This document shows positions 44,080 to 53,275 of a DNA stretch of 64,000 nucleotides, piece after piece (within the stretch, counting starts at the first letter, position 1; each line of letters begins with the position of its first letter). The position numbers and the translations under genes are program-made. The DNA lies in NCBI RefSeq assembly GCF_001306035.1, contig NZ_LGCM01000002.1:1-64000 (forward strand). The letters are read 5' to 3'. Source of the DNA: Levilinea saccharolytica (GTDB lineage Bacteria > Chloroflexota > Anaerolineae > Anaerolineales > Anaerolineaceae). The notes beneath the pieces were generated by a model. It did no database searches. It worked only from the letters and a program-made list of their open reading frames with translations, and was not told the origin of the DNA.

Positions 44080-45156
44080 ATGACAAAATGCCTGCGGTGG
44101 CTGCTGACGGCAGCGATGATTCTAATTACGGCGGCGGGCTGCGCCTCAACCCCGAAAGAAAAAACGCCCCTGGTGGTTTTTGCGGCGGGCAGCCTGATTC
44201 AGCCTTTTGACGCGCTGGAAGCGGCCTTTGAAAAAGCCCATCCGGATGTGGATGTGCTGAACGAATATCACGGCAGCATTCAGGTGATGCGCCACGCCAC
44301 GGAGCTGCACGAAGAGATTGACGTGGTGGCGACCGCCGATGATGCCCTGATTCCCCTGCTGATGTACGACCGCAGCGATCCGGCCACCGGTAAGCCCTAC
44401 GCCGCCTGGGCTTTGCGCTTTGCCACCAACCGCCTGGGGATCGCCTACACCGAGCGCAGCCGGTACGCGGATGAGGTCACCTCTGAGAACATCTGGGAAA
44501 TTTTGACTCGCCCGGATGTGCGCGTAGGTATTGCTGATCCGCGCTTTGACGCTTCGGGCTACCGGGCGATGATGGTCTTTACGCTGGCGCAGGGCAAACA
44601 GGCCCCCGCGGATCTTTTTGACCAGATGTTCATGGGCCAGTTCCGCTATCCGGTCATGCTGGTGGGGGACGGCAGCGGCGGGACGCTGATTCACATCCCT
44701 GAGATTTTGGAGACGAAGAAGGACGCGCATGTGGTCATTCGCGGGGCCAGCATTCAGCTCATCGCCTTGCTGGAATCAGGCGATCTGGATTACGCTTTTG
44801 AATATGAGAGTGTGATCGAGCAGCACGGACTTAAGCTGGCCGCCCTGCCGCCGGAGCTGAACCTGGGAGAAGCCGGTATGGACGATGTGTACGGCCAGGC
44901 CACGGTGAAGCTGGATTTTCAACGTTTTGCCAGCGTTAAGCCCGAATTTCGCGGGGAACAGATTGGGTACGGTATCACCGTTCCGGCCAATGCCCCGCAT
45001 CCAGAAGCCGCTGTGGAGTTTATCGCCTTTTTATTGGGGCCGGAGGGACGCCAGATTATGGAATCTTACTCCCATCCCATCTTTGAACAGGTGACCGCGG
45101 ACCACTGGGATCAGGTTCCCGCCAAACTTCAGCCTCTGGTGACGGCCGCACCGTGA
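44080..45156 (+). CDS. wtpA: Tungstate/molybdate ABC transporter binding lipoprotein, WtpA type
   Basis: The 358-residue solute-binding protein has a lipobox (TAAGC, Cys21). The WtpA-like core contains LVVFAAGSLIQPFDALEAAF, NEYHGSIQVMRH, the FATNRLGIAYT hinge, ADPRFDASGYRAMM, and DYAFEYESVIEQHGLKLAALP. These segments fit the archaeal/bacterial tungstate- and molybdate-binding family. It overlaps the permease by 4 bp (GTGA), the usual partner order. It differs in family from tupA, 4 kb upstream. Confidence 0.85.
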   Translation: MTKCLRWLLTAAMILITAAGCASTPKEKTPLVVFAAGSLIQPFDALEAAFEKAHPDVDVLNEYHGSIQVMRHATELHEEIDVVATADDALIPLLMYDRSDPATGKPYAAWALRFATNRLGIAYTERSRYADEVTSENIWEILTRPDVRVGIADPRFDASGYRAMMVFTLAQGKQAPADLFDQMFMGQFRYPVMLVGDGSGGTLIHIPEILETKKDAHVVIRGASIQLIALLESGDLDYAFEYESVIEQHGLKLAALPPELNLGEAGMDDVYGQATVKLDFQRFASVKPEFRGEQIGYGITVPANAPHPEAAVEFIAFLLGPEGRQIMESYSHPIFEQVTADHWDQVPAKLQPLVTAAP

Positions 45157-45932
45157 AGTTTTCGCCTTTCTGGGTGTTCTCCTGGATGGCGGGCGGGCTG
45201 GTTTTGCTGTTCATTGGCCTGCCGCTGGCCAACACGCTGCTCAGCACCCCGCTGGAAAATTTGGCGGCGACTCTGAGCGATGCAGAAGTGGGGCGCTCTA
45301 TGCTGTACACCTTTGGCGGGGCGGGCCTGGCCACCCTGCTGGCGGTGGTAGGCGGGGTTCCGCTGGCCTATCTGCTGGCGCGCACCGAATTTCCCGGCAA
45401 GCGCGTGGTGGAAGCTGTGGTAGATCTGCCGGTGGTCATCCCGCACACGGCGGCGGGCGTGGCGCTGCTGCTGGTGTTTGGGCGGCAGGGAACCTTGGGG
45501 AAGCTGTTTCAGCCCCTGGGCATCCATTTCACGGACGACCTGAACGGCATTGTGGTGGCGATGATGTTTGTGAGCATCCCCTATCTGGTGAACGCCAGCC
45601 GCGAATCTTTTCGGATGGTGGACGCCGAGATGGAACGCGTGGCCATGATTGACGGGGCTTCACCCTGGCAGGCCTTTTGGCTGGTGACTCTTCCGCAGGC
45701 CTGGCGCGGGGTGTTGGGGGGTATGCTGATGATGTGGGCGCGCGGAATCAGTGAATTTGGGGCGGTGGTGATTTTGGCCTACCATCCTAAAGTGGTTCCG
45801 GTGCTGATTTTCGAACGTTTTCAGGGATATGGGCTTGACTCAGCCCAGCCAGTAGCGGTAATCTTAATCGTAGTGGTCCTGGTGGTGTTCAGCCTGCTGC
45901 GCACGGTGCTGCTGCGGCCTGAAAAGCCATAA
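45153..45932 (+). CDS. wtpB: Tungstate/molybdate ABC transporter permease, WtpB/ModB type
   Basis: The 259-residue protein has six probable membrane segments and the EAA-type loop that contacts the ATPase (about 175-200, ERVAMIDGASPWQAFWLVTLP). The N-terminal segment (SFLxxGLPLANTLL) and PVVIPHTAAGVALLLVFG are typical of molybdate/tungstate permeases. Start GTG 45153 overlaps the binding-protein stop. No ATPase gene follows; the next gene is a Mop protein, so the ATPase must come from elsewhere. Confidence 0.87.
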   Translation: MKFSPFWVFSWMAGGLVLLFIGLPLANTLLSTPLENLAATLSDAEVGRSMLYTFGGAGLATLLAVVGGVPLAYLLARTEFPGKRVVEAVVDLPVVIPHTAAGVALLLVFGRQGTLGKLFQPLGIHFTDDLNGIVVAMMFVSIPYLVNASRESFRMVDAEMERVAMIDGASPWQAFWLVTLPQAWRGVLGGMLMMWARGISEFGAVVILAYHPKVVPVLIFERFQGYGLDSAQPVAVILIVVVLVVFSLLRTVLLRPEKP

Positions 45933-45964
45933 GACTTTTTCAGATAACCCCAAAGGAGGACGGT

Positions 45965-46174
45965 ATGAAAATCAGTGCGCGCAATGTGTTAAAAGGTAAG
46001 GTAAAGCAGATCACCCCCGGTGCGGTGAATTCGGAGGTGGTGATTGAACTGCCCGGCGGGACCGAGGTGGTTTCGGTGATCACCAAAAGCTCGGTAGAAA
46101 CCTTGAAGCTGGAAGTTGGCAAAGAGGTGTACGCGGTGATTAAGGCCTCCAACGTGCTGGTGGCCATCGAGTAG
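45965..46174 (+). CDS. Mop/TOBE-domain molybdate-binding protein
   Basis: The 69-residue protein is a single Mop unit: ISARNVLKGKVKQITPGAVNSEV, then VVSVITKSSVETLKLEVGKEVYAVIKASNVLVAIE. Such proteins form oligomers that store or buffer molybdate or tungstate. AAAGGAGGA precedes the ATG by a few bases. It may partly substitute for the TOBE domain of a missing ModC/WtpC. Confidence 0.95.
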   Translation: MKISARNVLKGKVKQITPGAVNSEVVIELPGGTEVVSVITKSSVETLKLEVGKEVYAVIKASNVLVAIE

Positions 46175-46192
46175 ACGTGCGGTGAGTCTATG

Positions 46193-46945
46193 TCAGGCGG
46201 TGGGGGCGGTATGTTTGCGAACGAATTGCAGGCACAGCTCCGCTGCCGCGGGAAAATCCGGGTCGAGCAGAATGCAGTGCCCGGATTGATCCATCCAATG
46301 CAGGCTCTTGTCCTGGGAGGCGATGCCTTCCAGGACTTTTTCTGCGCTGACGGGATCAATGGTCTGGTCGTGGTGGCTTTGGAAGATGACCGCGGGCTGG
46401 GTGATCTGCGGCAGCAGGGCGCGCACCACACCTTGAAAGCGGTAGAGCTGGGCAGCGGCGCGCAGGGGTTTGGCGGCGTACCCCTGCCAGGGGGTGACCT
46501 CATCCAATGGGCTGGGGCGGGTGTGGCGCATGAAGGGGGCCAGCCATTCCGCCATCCACAAATTGGGAGATTGGAGGGCGGGAGCAAACAGCATCAGCCC
46601 GCGGATATGAGGCGTGCGGGCGGCCAGGTACAGGCTGATTAAACCGCCCATTGATTCCCCGCCCACAAACACCTGTTCGCAGGTGTGCAGAAGCTGGTGC
46701 AGCTGGTCTTCAGCTGCATTGGTCCAGTTCTGCCATTTTTTGGCGTTGAGATCGTCCAGGGTGGTGAAATGACCCGGAAGCAGCGGGGCGGCGACGGTGT
46801 AGCCGTGATCGCGGAAGAATTCACCCAGCGGGCGCACCTCCACGGTGGTGGCGGTGAAGCCGTGGATCAGCAGAATGCCCACCGGGCCTCCGGGGAAGAA
46901 GAAGGACGATCCGTCCATGTGGGGGTTGATGAACAGTTTTTCCAT
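46193..46945 (-). CDS. Alpha/beta hydrolase (carboxylesterase type)
   Basis: The 250-residue soluble enzyme has the oxyanion HG (LLIHGFTATTVEVRPL, about 26-41), nucleophile Ser98 in GESMGG, and the late acid and base in HDQTIDP and SGHCILLD. The lid-like region between (ALQSPNLWMAEWLAPF) is typical of monoacylglycerol lipase/carboxylesterase relatives. Substrate unknown. Its start is 25 bp after the end of the THUMP methyltransferase on the same strand. Confidence 0.88.
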   Translation of the reverse strand: MEKLFINPHMDGSSFFFPGGPVGILLIHGFTATTVEVRPLGEFFRDHGYTVAAPLLPGHFTTLDDLNAKKWQNWTNAAEDQLHQLLHTCEQVFVGGESMGGLISLYLAARTPHIRGLMLFAPALQSPNLWMAEWLAPFMRHTRPSPLDEVTPWQGYAAKPLRAAAQLYRFQGVVRALLPQITQPAVIFQSHHDQTIDPVSAEKVLEGIASQDKSLHWMDQSGHCILLDPDFPAAAELCLQFVRKHTAPTA

Positions 46946-46969
46946 AGGATCCTCCGGTGCGTTTGCGGA

Positions 46970-48142
46970 TTAGGAATGGGATTTGTGCGGTACGCGGGCG
47001 CGGGTGAGGTGCACGGGCAGCCCGCCGTTGACGAAGGGGATGCCTTTTTCGTAAGCCAGACGCGTCTGGTGGACGAGAGTTTCGCTGTTACACAGGATGG
47101 CGGCCTGCCAGCCGGGACACTGCTCGCGCAGGACCTGCCCAAAGCGGGCGTATAGGTTGCGCAGATCAGCAGAAGAAGATATGCGCTGCCCGTAGGGCGG
47201 ATTGGTGACCACCCAGCCGGGGCCGGCGGGGGCGTTGAGGGCGGAAACGGCCAGGCAGCTCAACTGCAGGTCTTCGGCCACACCGGCGCGCTCGGCGTTG
47301 GCCTGGGCGCTTTGGACGGCGCCTGCGTCGCGGTCGGAGCCTTGCAGCAGGGCTGGGCAGGGGATTTCCTGGGCGTTGGCCTCATCCAACAGGCTTTTCC
47401 ACAGGCGCGCATCATCATTAACCCAGTTTTGAAAGGCAAAACGGCGGTGCTTGCCAGGGGCCATGCGGCGGGCCAGCAGGGCGGCCTCGATGAGGATGGT
47501 TCCGGAGCCGCAGAAGGGATCCAGCAAGGGAGAGCGGCCGTCCCAGCCGGAGGCCAAAAGCACGGCGGCGGCCAGGGTTTCGCGCAGGGGGGCCTTGGCG
47601 GTGGCCAGGCGGTATCCGCGGCGGTGCAGGTGCGCACCGGAGGAATCCAGGCTGAGGGTGACTTGATCGTTGACCAGACGGGCGATGATCAGCTGGGGCG
47701 GCTCGGGGGCGTCTTCATCGGCGCGCGCCCAGAGGGACGGGCGACCTAAAGCATCTGAGATTGCCCCGGCCACACGTTCTGCCACGGCGTCGGAATGGTA
47801 CAGGCGGGAATGGTGACAGGTGGCGCGCACAGCCAGGGGCACGCCAGGGCGCAGGAATTGGCCCCAAGGCAGGCGGCTGGCTTTCTTGCGCAGCTCGGAA
47901 AAGGCGGTGGCGTGAAATTCACCCATGCGCACCAAAACGCGGCTGGCGGTGCGCAGGTGCAAATTGGCGCGGTAGATGGCGGCTAAATCACCCAGCAGGG
48001 TAATGCCGCCCGTTTCTTCGCCCCCTTGCGCGGCGGGTTGGGCAGAGCCGGGCTGTACCGCCAGTCCGCAGGCGGCCAACTCCTGAGCGGTGAATGCCTC
48101 TACCCCTGGGGCGGTGACGATAAACAAGCGCAAGGGATCCAT
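46970..48142 (-). CDS. THUMP-domain RNA methyltransferase (RlmL/YpsC type)
   Basis: The 390-residue protein has an N-terminal ferredoxin-like plus THUMP RNA-binding region (about 1-160) and a C-terminal SAM-dependent methyltransferase domain with DPFCGSGTILIEAALLAR (motif I), DRDAGAVQSAQANAERAGV and the catalytic TNPPYGQRI (N6/N2 type). It likely makes N2-methylguanosine in rRNA or tRNA. ATG 48142 has GAGG five bases upstream; GTG 48157 is the alternative. A TATAAT lies at 48177-48172 on this strand. Confidence 0.87.
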   Translation of the reverse strand: MDPLRLFIVTAPGVEAFTAQELAACGLAVQPGSAQPAAQGGEETGGITLLGDLAAIYRANLHLRTASRVLVRMGEFHATAFSELRKKASRLPWGQFLRPGVPLAVRATCHHSRLYHSDAVAERVAGAISDALGRPSLWARADEDAPEPPQLIIARLVNDQVTLSLDSSGAHLHRRGYRLATAKAPLRETLAAAVLLASGWDGRSPLLDPFCGSGTILIEAALLARRMAPGKHRRFAFQNWVNDDARLWKSLLDEANAQEIPCPALLQGSDRDAGAVQSAQANAERAGVAEDLQLSCLAVSALNAPAGPGWVVTNPPYGQRISSSADLRNLYARFGQVLREQCPGWQAAILCNSETLVHQTRLAYEKGIPFVNGGLPVHLTRARVPHKSHS

Positions 48143-48313
48143 CCATACCTCTTTCACAGCAAGATGATTCGATTATACGCTTGAACAATGGACTTGATGT
48201 GGAAAAAAGTGATCTATAAGCGGTTGATCTCTCGAGAGGAGCTTTTTGGAAGTTTCAGATGGGGGCTGAACTGGACGCGGATCCTGGGCAGACAGTAGGC
48301 CCAGGTACGGTGA

Positions 48314-50065
48314 TTATTTACGACCGGAACCCCTAGCCGCTGACGGCTTGCGGGCAGGCGGAAGGGGCGCTTTTTCAAGCACTATCTGTTTCTGGCGCTC
48401 CTTCCGCTGCGGATCTTTTTCCACAAACAGCGGCTGGCGGGTGAAGGGATCCATCTCGGTGTAATACATCAGGCTGGCGTAGGTGGAGGGGGTGGGGGTG
48501 AAGATTTGCACCTGCTCCGGATGGGTTTGCAACTGCTGGCTGGTGAACTGGCGCAGGGCGAGCATATCGGCTTCGCTGCAGCCGGGGTAGGCGGCGATGA
48601 GATAGTAGGTGAGATACTGCTCTTTTTTCACCTCACGGCTGAGAGCATCAAACTGGGCTTTGAAATCCAGCAGGCTCTGGGGGCCGGGTTTGCCCATTTT
48701 TTGCAGGACATGAGCCTGGGTGTGTTCGGGGGCCACCTTCATTTGGCCGGAGACGTGGTGTTCGACGATCTCTTTTAAGTAAGCACGGCCGAATTGGCGG
48801 TCTTTGAGGATCAGATCATAGCGGATGCCGGAGGCCACAAACACCTTGCGGACGCCGGGAAGCTCGCGTAGCCGCCGCAGCAGGCGGGTTTGCTTGCTGT
48901 GGTTGGGGCGCAGGGCCGAACACACCACCGGGTAAAGGCAGCGGCGGTCGGGACAGGGGCCTTTGGTGACCTTCTTATCACATTCAAAGCCGTACATGTT
49001 GGCGGTGGGGCCGCCGACATCCTGCAGGATGCCTTTGAAACCCGGCAGGGCGGTGAGGGCAGCGGCTTCGGCCAGGATGGAATCTTCACTGCGCCAGTGC
49101 ACGGTGCGGCCCTCGTGGACGGCAATGGCGCAGAAATTACATTCGCCGTAGCATCCGCGGTGGGTGGAGATGGAAAAGCGGATGGTTTCCAGGGCGCGAA
49201 CGGGGCCTTGGGCCTGGTAATGGGGGTGCTGGCCGCGCTGGAAGGGCAAAGCAAACACCGCATCCATCTGCGGCTGCGTCAGGTAAGGCGCGGGGGGGTT
49301 GTGCACCAGCCAACGGTTGCCGTGGCGCTGGGCCAGGCGGCGGGCGGTGATGGGGTCGTTGTTTTGATAAAAGCTGTGGAACATTTCGATGAAGGCCAGC
49401 TTATCCGTGCTGACCTGTTCGAAAGAGGGCAGTTCCAGGGCGCCTTCAGGCTTTTGGGCGGCGATGTAGCACAGCCCGCGCACTGCGCTGGGATCCGCAC
49501 CGGAGCGCAGATGGGCGGCCAGCTCCAGCACAGAGCTTTCGGCCAGACCGTAGAGCAGATAATCGGCTTTGGCGTCAAATAGCAGCGAGCGGCGCAAAGT
49601 GTTGTCCCAATAATCGTAATGGGCCACACGGCGCAGGCTGGCTTCGATGCCGCCCAGGACGATGGGACGGGTGTTCTTGAAGGCACGCCGAATCCAGTTG
49701 GCATACACGATGGAGGCACGGTCGGGACGGCGGTTGTTTTGGCCACCGGGGGTGTAATCATCGTCGCGGCGTTTCTTTTTGTTGGCGGTGTAATTGGCCA
49801 CCAGCGAATCCACGCTGCCGGCGGTGACCCCCCAGAACAGGGCTGGCTCGCCCAGGCGGGCGATATCCTGCGGGTTAGCGGGGTCGGGCTGAGCCACAAT
49901 GCCCACGCGGTACCCGGCCGCCTCCAGCACGCGGCCGATGACGGCAGCGCCGATGAAGGGGCTGTCGATGTAGCTGTCGCCGGTGACCAGGATGACATCC
50001 AACTGATCCCAGCCGCGCGCGGTCAGCTCATGGGGGGTGGTGGGCAGGTAGGCGGTTTCAGACAT
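48314..50065 (-). CDS. YgiQ family radical SAM protein
   Basis: The 583-residue protein has a YgiQ-type N-terminal cobalamin-binding-like part (ILVTGDSYIDSPFIGAAVIGRVL), and the radical SAM cluster motif STHRGCYGECNFCAIAVHEGR (CxxxCxxC). A second Cys-rich block (CDKKVTKGPCPDRRCLYPVVC) and the C-terminal PTPSTYASLMYYTEMDP block are also YgiQ features. Reaction unknown. The C-terminal tail is Lys/Arg/Pro-rich. Its start is about 50 bp from the divergent ECF ATPase start. Confidence 0.93.
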   Translation of the reverse strand: MSETAYLPTTPHELTARGWDQLDVILVTGDSYIDSPFIGAAVIGRVLEAAGYRVGIVAQPDPANPQDIARLGEPALFWGVTAGSVDSLVANYTANKKKRRDDDYTPGGQNNRRPDRASIVYANWIRRAFKNTRPIVLGGIEASLRRVAHYDYWDNTLRRSLLFDAKADYLLYGLAESSVLELAAHLRSGADPSAVRGLCYIAAQKPEGALELPSFEQVSTDKLAFIEMFHSFYQNNDPITARRLAQRHGNRWLVHNPPAPYLTQPQMDAVFALPFQRGQHPHYQAQGPVRALETIRFSISTHRGCYGECNFCAIAVHEGRTVHWRSEDSILAEAAALTALPGFKGILQDVGGPTANMYGFECDKKVTKGPCPDRRCLYPVVCSALRPNHSKQTRLLRRLRELPGVRKVFVASGIRYDLILKDRQFGRAYLKEIVEHHVSGQMKVAPEHTQAHVLQKMGKPGPQSLLDFKAQFDALSREVKKEQYLTYYLIAAYPGCSEADMLALRQFTSQQLQTHPEQVQIFTPTPSTYASLMYYTEMDPFTRQPLFVEKDPQRKERQKQIVLEKAPLPPARKPSAARGSGRK

Positions 50066-50117
50066 GGTTCAACGTATTGTATCATCATCGCTTATAATAA
50101 ACGACCGGGAAACAAGC

Positions 50118-51860
50118 ATGGCTCTGATTGAACTGGATCATGTGACCTATCGCTATGAAAGCGCCAGCGGGGCGGTGGTGACCGCGCTGGACGATCTTTC
50201 GCTGCGGATTGAGGAGGGGGAATTTGTGGCGTTGGTGGGGGCCAACGGCTCCGGCAAAACCACCCTGGCGCGGCATTTAAACGCTTTGTTCATCCCCTCC
50301 AGCGGCACGGTGCGCGTGGCGGGTATGGATACGCGCGAGGTCCAGCAGCACGCGGCCATCCGCGCGATGGTGGGCATGGTCTTTCAAAATCCAGAAGATC
50401 AACTGGTGGCGGGGGTGGTGGAAGAGGACGTAGCTTTTGGCATGGAAAACCTGGGCCGCCCCGCGGAGGAAATTCGCCAGCGGGTAAGCGAGATGCTGGT
50501 GGAATTTGACTTGTGGGAAGCGCGCCAACGGCCTCCGCACCTGCTTTCTGCTGGACAGATGCAGCGGTTGGCGCTGGCGGGGGTGTTGGTGATGCGCCCG
50601 CGGGTGCTGGTTTTTGACGAAACCACGGCCATGTTAGACCCGGCGGGGCGGCGCAAGGTGATGGAGATCGTTCGGCAGCTGCACGCCGAAGGGGTAACGG
50701 TGGTGTATGTGACCCATTTGATGCGCGAGGCGGTGCAGGCCCAGCGTATGGTGGTGCTTTCTCATGGGCGGGTAGCCGCGGACGGCACCCCGGAAGAAAT
50801 CTTCGCGCGGCGGGGAGAGCTGCGTGCCTGGGGGCTGCGGCCTCCGCTGGCGGCCTTGCTGGCTGAGCGACTGCGGAAACGACTGCCGGAGCTGCCGGAA
50901 GGCATTTTGACCGGCGGGCGTCTGATGGATGCGCTGCCTGTGTATGGGGGGATAATGGCTCTGCCCGCGGGTGAAGACGAGCCTTTTTTTCCAGCGGCGC
51001 GCGAGGCAGCCGTGCGGGTGGAAGAGCTGGGGCACATTTACCTGCGCGGAACCCCCCTGGCGCACCGCGCGCTGAGCGGGGTGAGCCTGGAAATTGGCGA
51101 AGGGCAGTCCTACGGCCTGGCAGGCGGCACCGGTTCGGGCAAATCTACCCTGCTGCAGCACATGAACGGTCTGCTGCGCCCGCAGGAGGGGCGGGTGTGG
51201 GTGGGGCCGCACGCCTTGCACGGCAGCCAGCCCGATCTGCAAGCGGTCCGGCGGCGGGCGGGGCTGGTGTTTCAAAGCCCGGAGTACCAGTTGTTTGAAA
51301 CCTATGTGGGGGATGAAATCGCCTTCGGGCCGCGCCAACTGGGCTGGGATCGCGCCCGGGTGCGCGAAAGCGTGGCCTGGGCGATGGAGATGGTGGGACT
51401 GAGCTTCGCGGCTTATAAAGACCGGCTGACATTTGGACTGAGTGGGGGCGAGCGCAAGAAGGTGACTCTGGCCTCTCTGCTGGCCATGCGCCCAGCCGTG
51501 CTGCTGCTGGATGAACCGGTGGCCGGGTTAGACCCTTTGGCGCGGGCGGACCTTTTGGGGCGGCTGCGCCAGCTGCGCGGCGAGGGAGTGACCCTGGTGA
51601 TGACCTCGCACCAGATGGAAGACCTGGGCGAACTGGTGGAAGGGCTGAGCGTGCTGAAAAAGGGGCGCGACGCCCTGCGCGGCCCGGCGCGCTGGGTGTT
51701 GGCGCAGGATGCCGACCTGCGGGAGGCGGGGTTGGAAGCCCCGCTGCCCTGTCAGGTGGCGGCGCGGCTGCGGGAACGCGGCTGGCCGTTGGGCGAGGGG
51801 CTGATGAGCGAGGATGAATTGGTGGCGGCGGTGGATGCAGCCCTGGCAGGTGGGGTATGA
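50118..51860 (+). CDS. ECF transporter ATPase, two nucleotide-binding domains fused (EcfA1-EcfA2)
   Basis: The 580-residue cytoplasmic protein contains two ABC ATPase domains. First: Walker A VGANGSGKTTLARH, signature LSAGQMQRLA, Walker B VLVFDETTAMLD, VTHLMREA. Second (after about 290): GGTGSGKSTLLQHM, LSGGERKKV, VLLLDEPVAGLDPL, TSHQMEDL. The first signature has Ala for Gly and the first Walker B Asp-Glu-Thr. Together with EcfT (4-bp overlap) it powers vitamin import through an S component. ATG 50118 has only a weak ribosome site (CCGGGAAA); the ORF start at 50064 lies in the divergent gene's region. Confidence 0.9.
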   Translation: MALIELDHVTYRYESASGAVVTALDDLSLRIEEGEFVALVGANGSGKTTLARHLNALFIPSSGTVRVAGMDTREVQQHAAIRAMVGMVFQNPEDQLVAGVVEEDVAFGMENLGRPAEEIRQRVSEMLVEFDLWEARQRPPHLLSAGQMQRLALAGVLVMRPRVLVFDETTAMLDPAGRRKVMEIVRQLHAEGVTVVYVTHLMREAVQAQRMVVLSHGRVAADGTPEEIFARRGELRAWGLRPPLAALLAERLRKRLPELPEGILTGGRLMDALPVYGGIMALPAGEDEPFFPAAREAAVRVEELGHIYLRGTPLAHRALSGVSLEIGEGQSYGLAGGTGSGKSTLLQHMNGLLRPQEGRVWVGPHALHGSQPDLQAVRRRAGLVFQSPEYQLFETYVGDEIAFGPRQLGWDRARVRESVAWAMEMVGLSFAAYKDRLTFGLSGGERKKVTLASLLAMRPAVLLLDEPVAGLDPLARADLLGRLRQLRGEGVTLVMTSHQMEDLGELVEGLSVLKKGRDALRGPARWVLAQDADLREAGLEAPLPCQVAARLRERGWPLGEGLMSEDELVAAVDAALAGGV

Positions 51861-52675
51861 GCGAATTTGAGTTCCTGCGCAACCTGCCGCTGGGGCAATC
51901 CGTCCCCGGTGATTCTTTTCTGCACCGGCTGGATCCGCGTGTGCGCATTGTGATGCTGTTGGGGCTGCTGGCAGGGTTGGTGTTCAGCCGCAGCCTGGCC
52001 GGGCTGGGGGTGGGGTTGGGCCTGGTGCTGGTGGGGCTGGTGGTGGGGCGCTTTTCGGTGAGGTTCGCCCTGCGCGGGCTGATCACCCCGCTGCCTTTTT
52101 TACTGATTCTGGCCGTATTGCAAGTATTCTTGAACGCGGTTCCAGATGAGGGCCGGGCGTTGTTCACTGTGCTGGGGGAACGCGTGACCTGGGGGGATGT
52201 GTGGGTGGGGGGGATGCTGCTGCTGCGCTTTGCCGGACTGGTGTTGGGGTTGAGCCTGGCGACTCTGAGCCTGACGACCTCAGAATTGACTCATGGGCTG
52301 GAAAAGCTGCTGCAGCCGCTGGCGGCGCTGCGGCTGCCGGTGCGCGATTGGGTGGTGGTGGTGCAGGTGACGCTGCGCTTTTTGCCCTTTTTGGCGCAGG
52401 CGGCGGAGCGGATTGCCAAGGCGCAGGCTTCGCGCGGGGCAGGGATTGGCGGCGGGGGCAGCCTGTGGCGCCGGGCACGTCAGGCGCTGCCGCTGGTGAT
52501 CCCTTTGTTTCTGACCAGTTTGCGGCGCGCGGAAAACATGGCTTTGGCGATGGAGGCGCGCGGATACAGCAGCGGACAAGCGCACACCAGCATGACCGAA
52601 TTTAACATGCACCCCCGGGATGCGGGAGTGCTGGGGTTGGTTTTGTTGGTGGAAAGCGCGATGTTCTGGCTTTAA
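51857..52675 (+). CDS. ecfT: ECF transporter transmembrane component EcfT
   Basis: The 272-residue membrane protein has five to six segments and the ATPase-coupling Ala-Arg-Gly type motifs: AKAQASRGAGIGGGG and MALAMEARGYSSGQAHTS. FLHRLDPRVRIVMLLGLL near the N terminus is diagnostic. Start overlaps ecfA. It converges on the S component gene with only 12 bp between the stop codons, where a short AACCC/GGGTT hairpin lies. Confidence 0.92.
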   Translation: MSEFEFLRNLPLGQSVPGDSFLHRLDPRVRIVMLLGLLAGLVFSRSLAGLGVGLGLVLVGLVVGRFSVRFALRGLITPLPFLLILAVLQVFLNAVPDEGRALFTVLGERVTWGDVWVGGMLLLRFAGLVLGLSLATLSLTTSELTHGLEKLLQPLAALRLPVRDWVVVVQVTLRFLPFLAQAAERIAKAQASRGAGIGGGGSLWRRARQALPLVIPLFLTSLRRAENMALAMEARGYSSGQAHTSMTEFNMHPRDAGVLGLVLLVESAMFWL

Positions 52676-52687
52676 CCCGTGAGGGGG

Positions 52688-53245
52688 TTACAGGTCGGCG
52701 CCCTGCTTGCGCCCGACAGGAATTTGACGCCAGGCGGCGACCACCGCCAGCACAATCACCGCTGAGATGAGCACTTCGGGCAGGCCGTTAGACACCAGCA
52801 CGCCGCCGATGACCGGCCAGGGGTAGGCCCCGGTGAGGCCGATCATGCCCAGAACCAGCACGGTGTTGGTGAGGCTGCCCACCGCGCCTGCGGCCAACAG
52901 CCCCGGAACCGGCCAACGCTTCAGCCCGGTCCACACCAGCCAGGCCAGAGGGCCGATGAACAGGCGGGGGAGGACGGAGATGAGGGGGTTGGTGAAGATC
53001 ACATCGCCAGGGCCGTTGGGGGCCACACCTGCCTGAATCATGCTGAACAGGCCGAAAATCAGACCTATTCCCAGCCCCACCACGGGGCCTTCCAGAACCG
53101 CGCCGATGATGACCGGCACGTGCATGATGGTGAGCGAGACGCCCCCAAACCAGGGGATGAACCCCCAGCGGGTGATGCCCAACATGACGGCCACGGCGGC
53201 CAGAACGCCCGTCATGACAATTTTACGAGTGCGGGAAGCAGGCAT
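52688..53245 (-). CDS. ECF transporter S component
   Basis: The 185-residue membrane protein has about six segments and an N-terminal basic start, with VAVMLGITRWGFIPWFGGVSLTIMHVPVIIGAVLEGP, the pattern of the riboflavin/thiamin-type ECF S components (PF12822). Substrate cannot be told from sequence. It lies on the opposite strand to ecfA-ecfT and 30 bp after the pfk-like gene on its own strand, so it is expressed with a different operon than its presumed motor. Confidence 0.82.
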   Translation of the reverse strand: MPASRTRKIVMTGVLAAVAVMLGITRWGFIPWFGGVSLTIMHVPVIIGAVLEGPVVGLGIGLIFGLFSMIQAGVAPNGPGDVIFTNPLISVLPRLFIGPLAWLVWTGLKRWPVPGLLAAGAVGSLTNTVLVLGMIGLTGAYPWPVIGGVLVSNGLPEVLISAVIVLAVVAAWRQIPVGRKQGADL

Positions 53246-53275
53246 GGATTTCGATTCCTCCTGAATTGAAGATGA

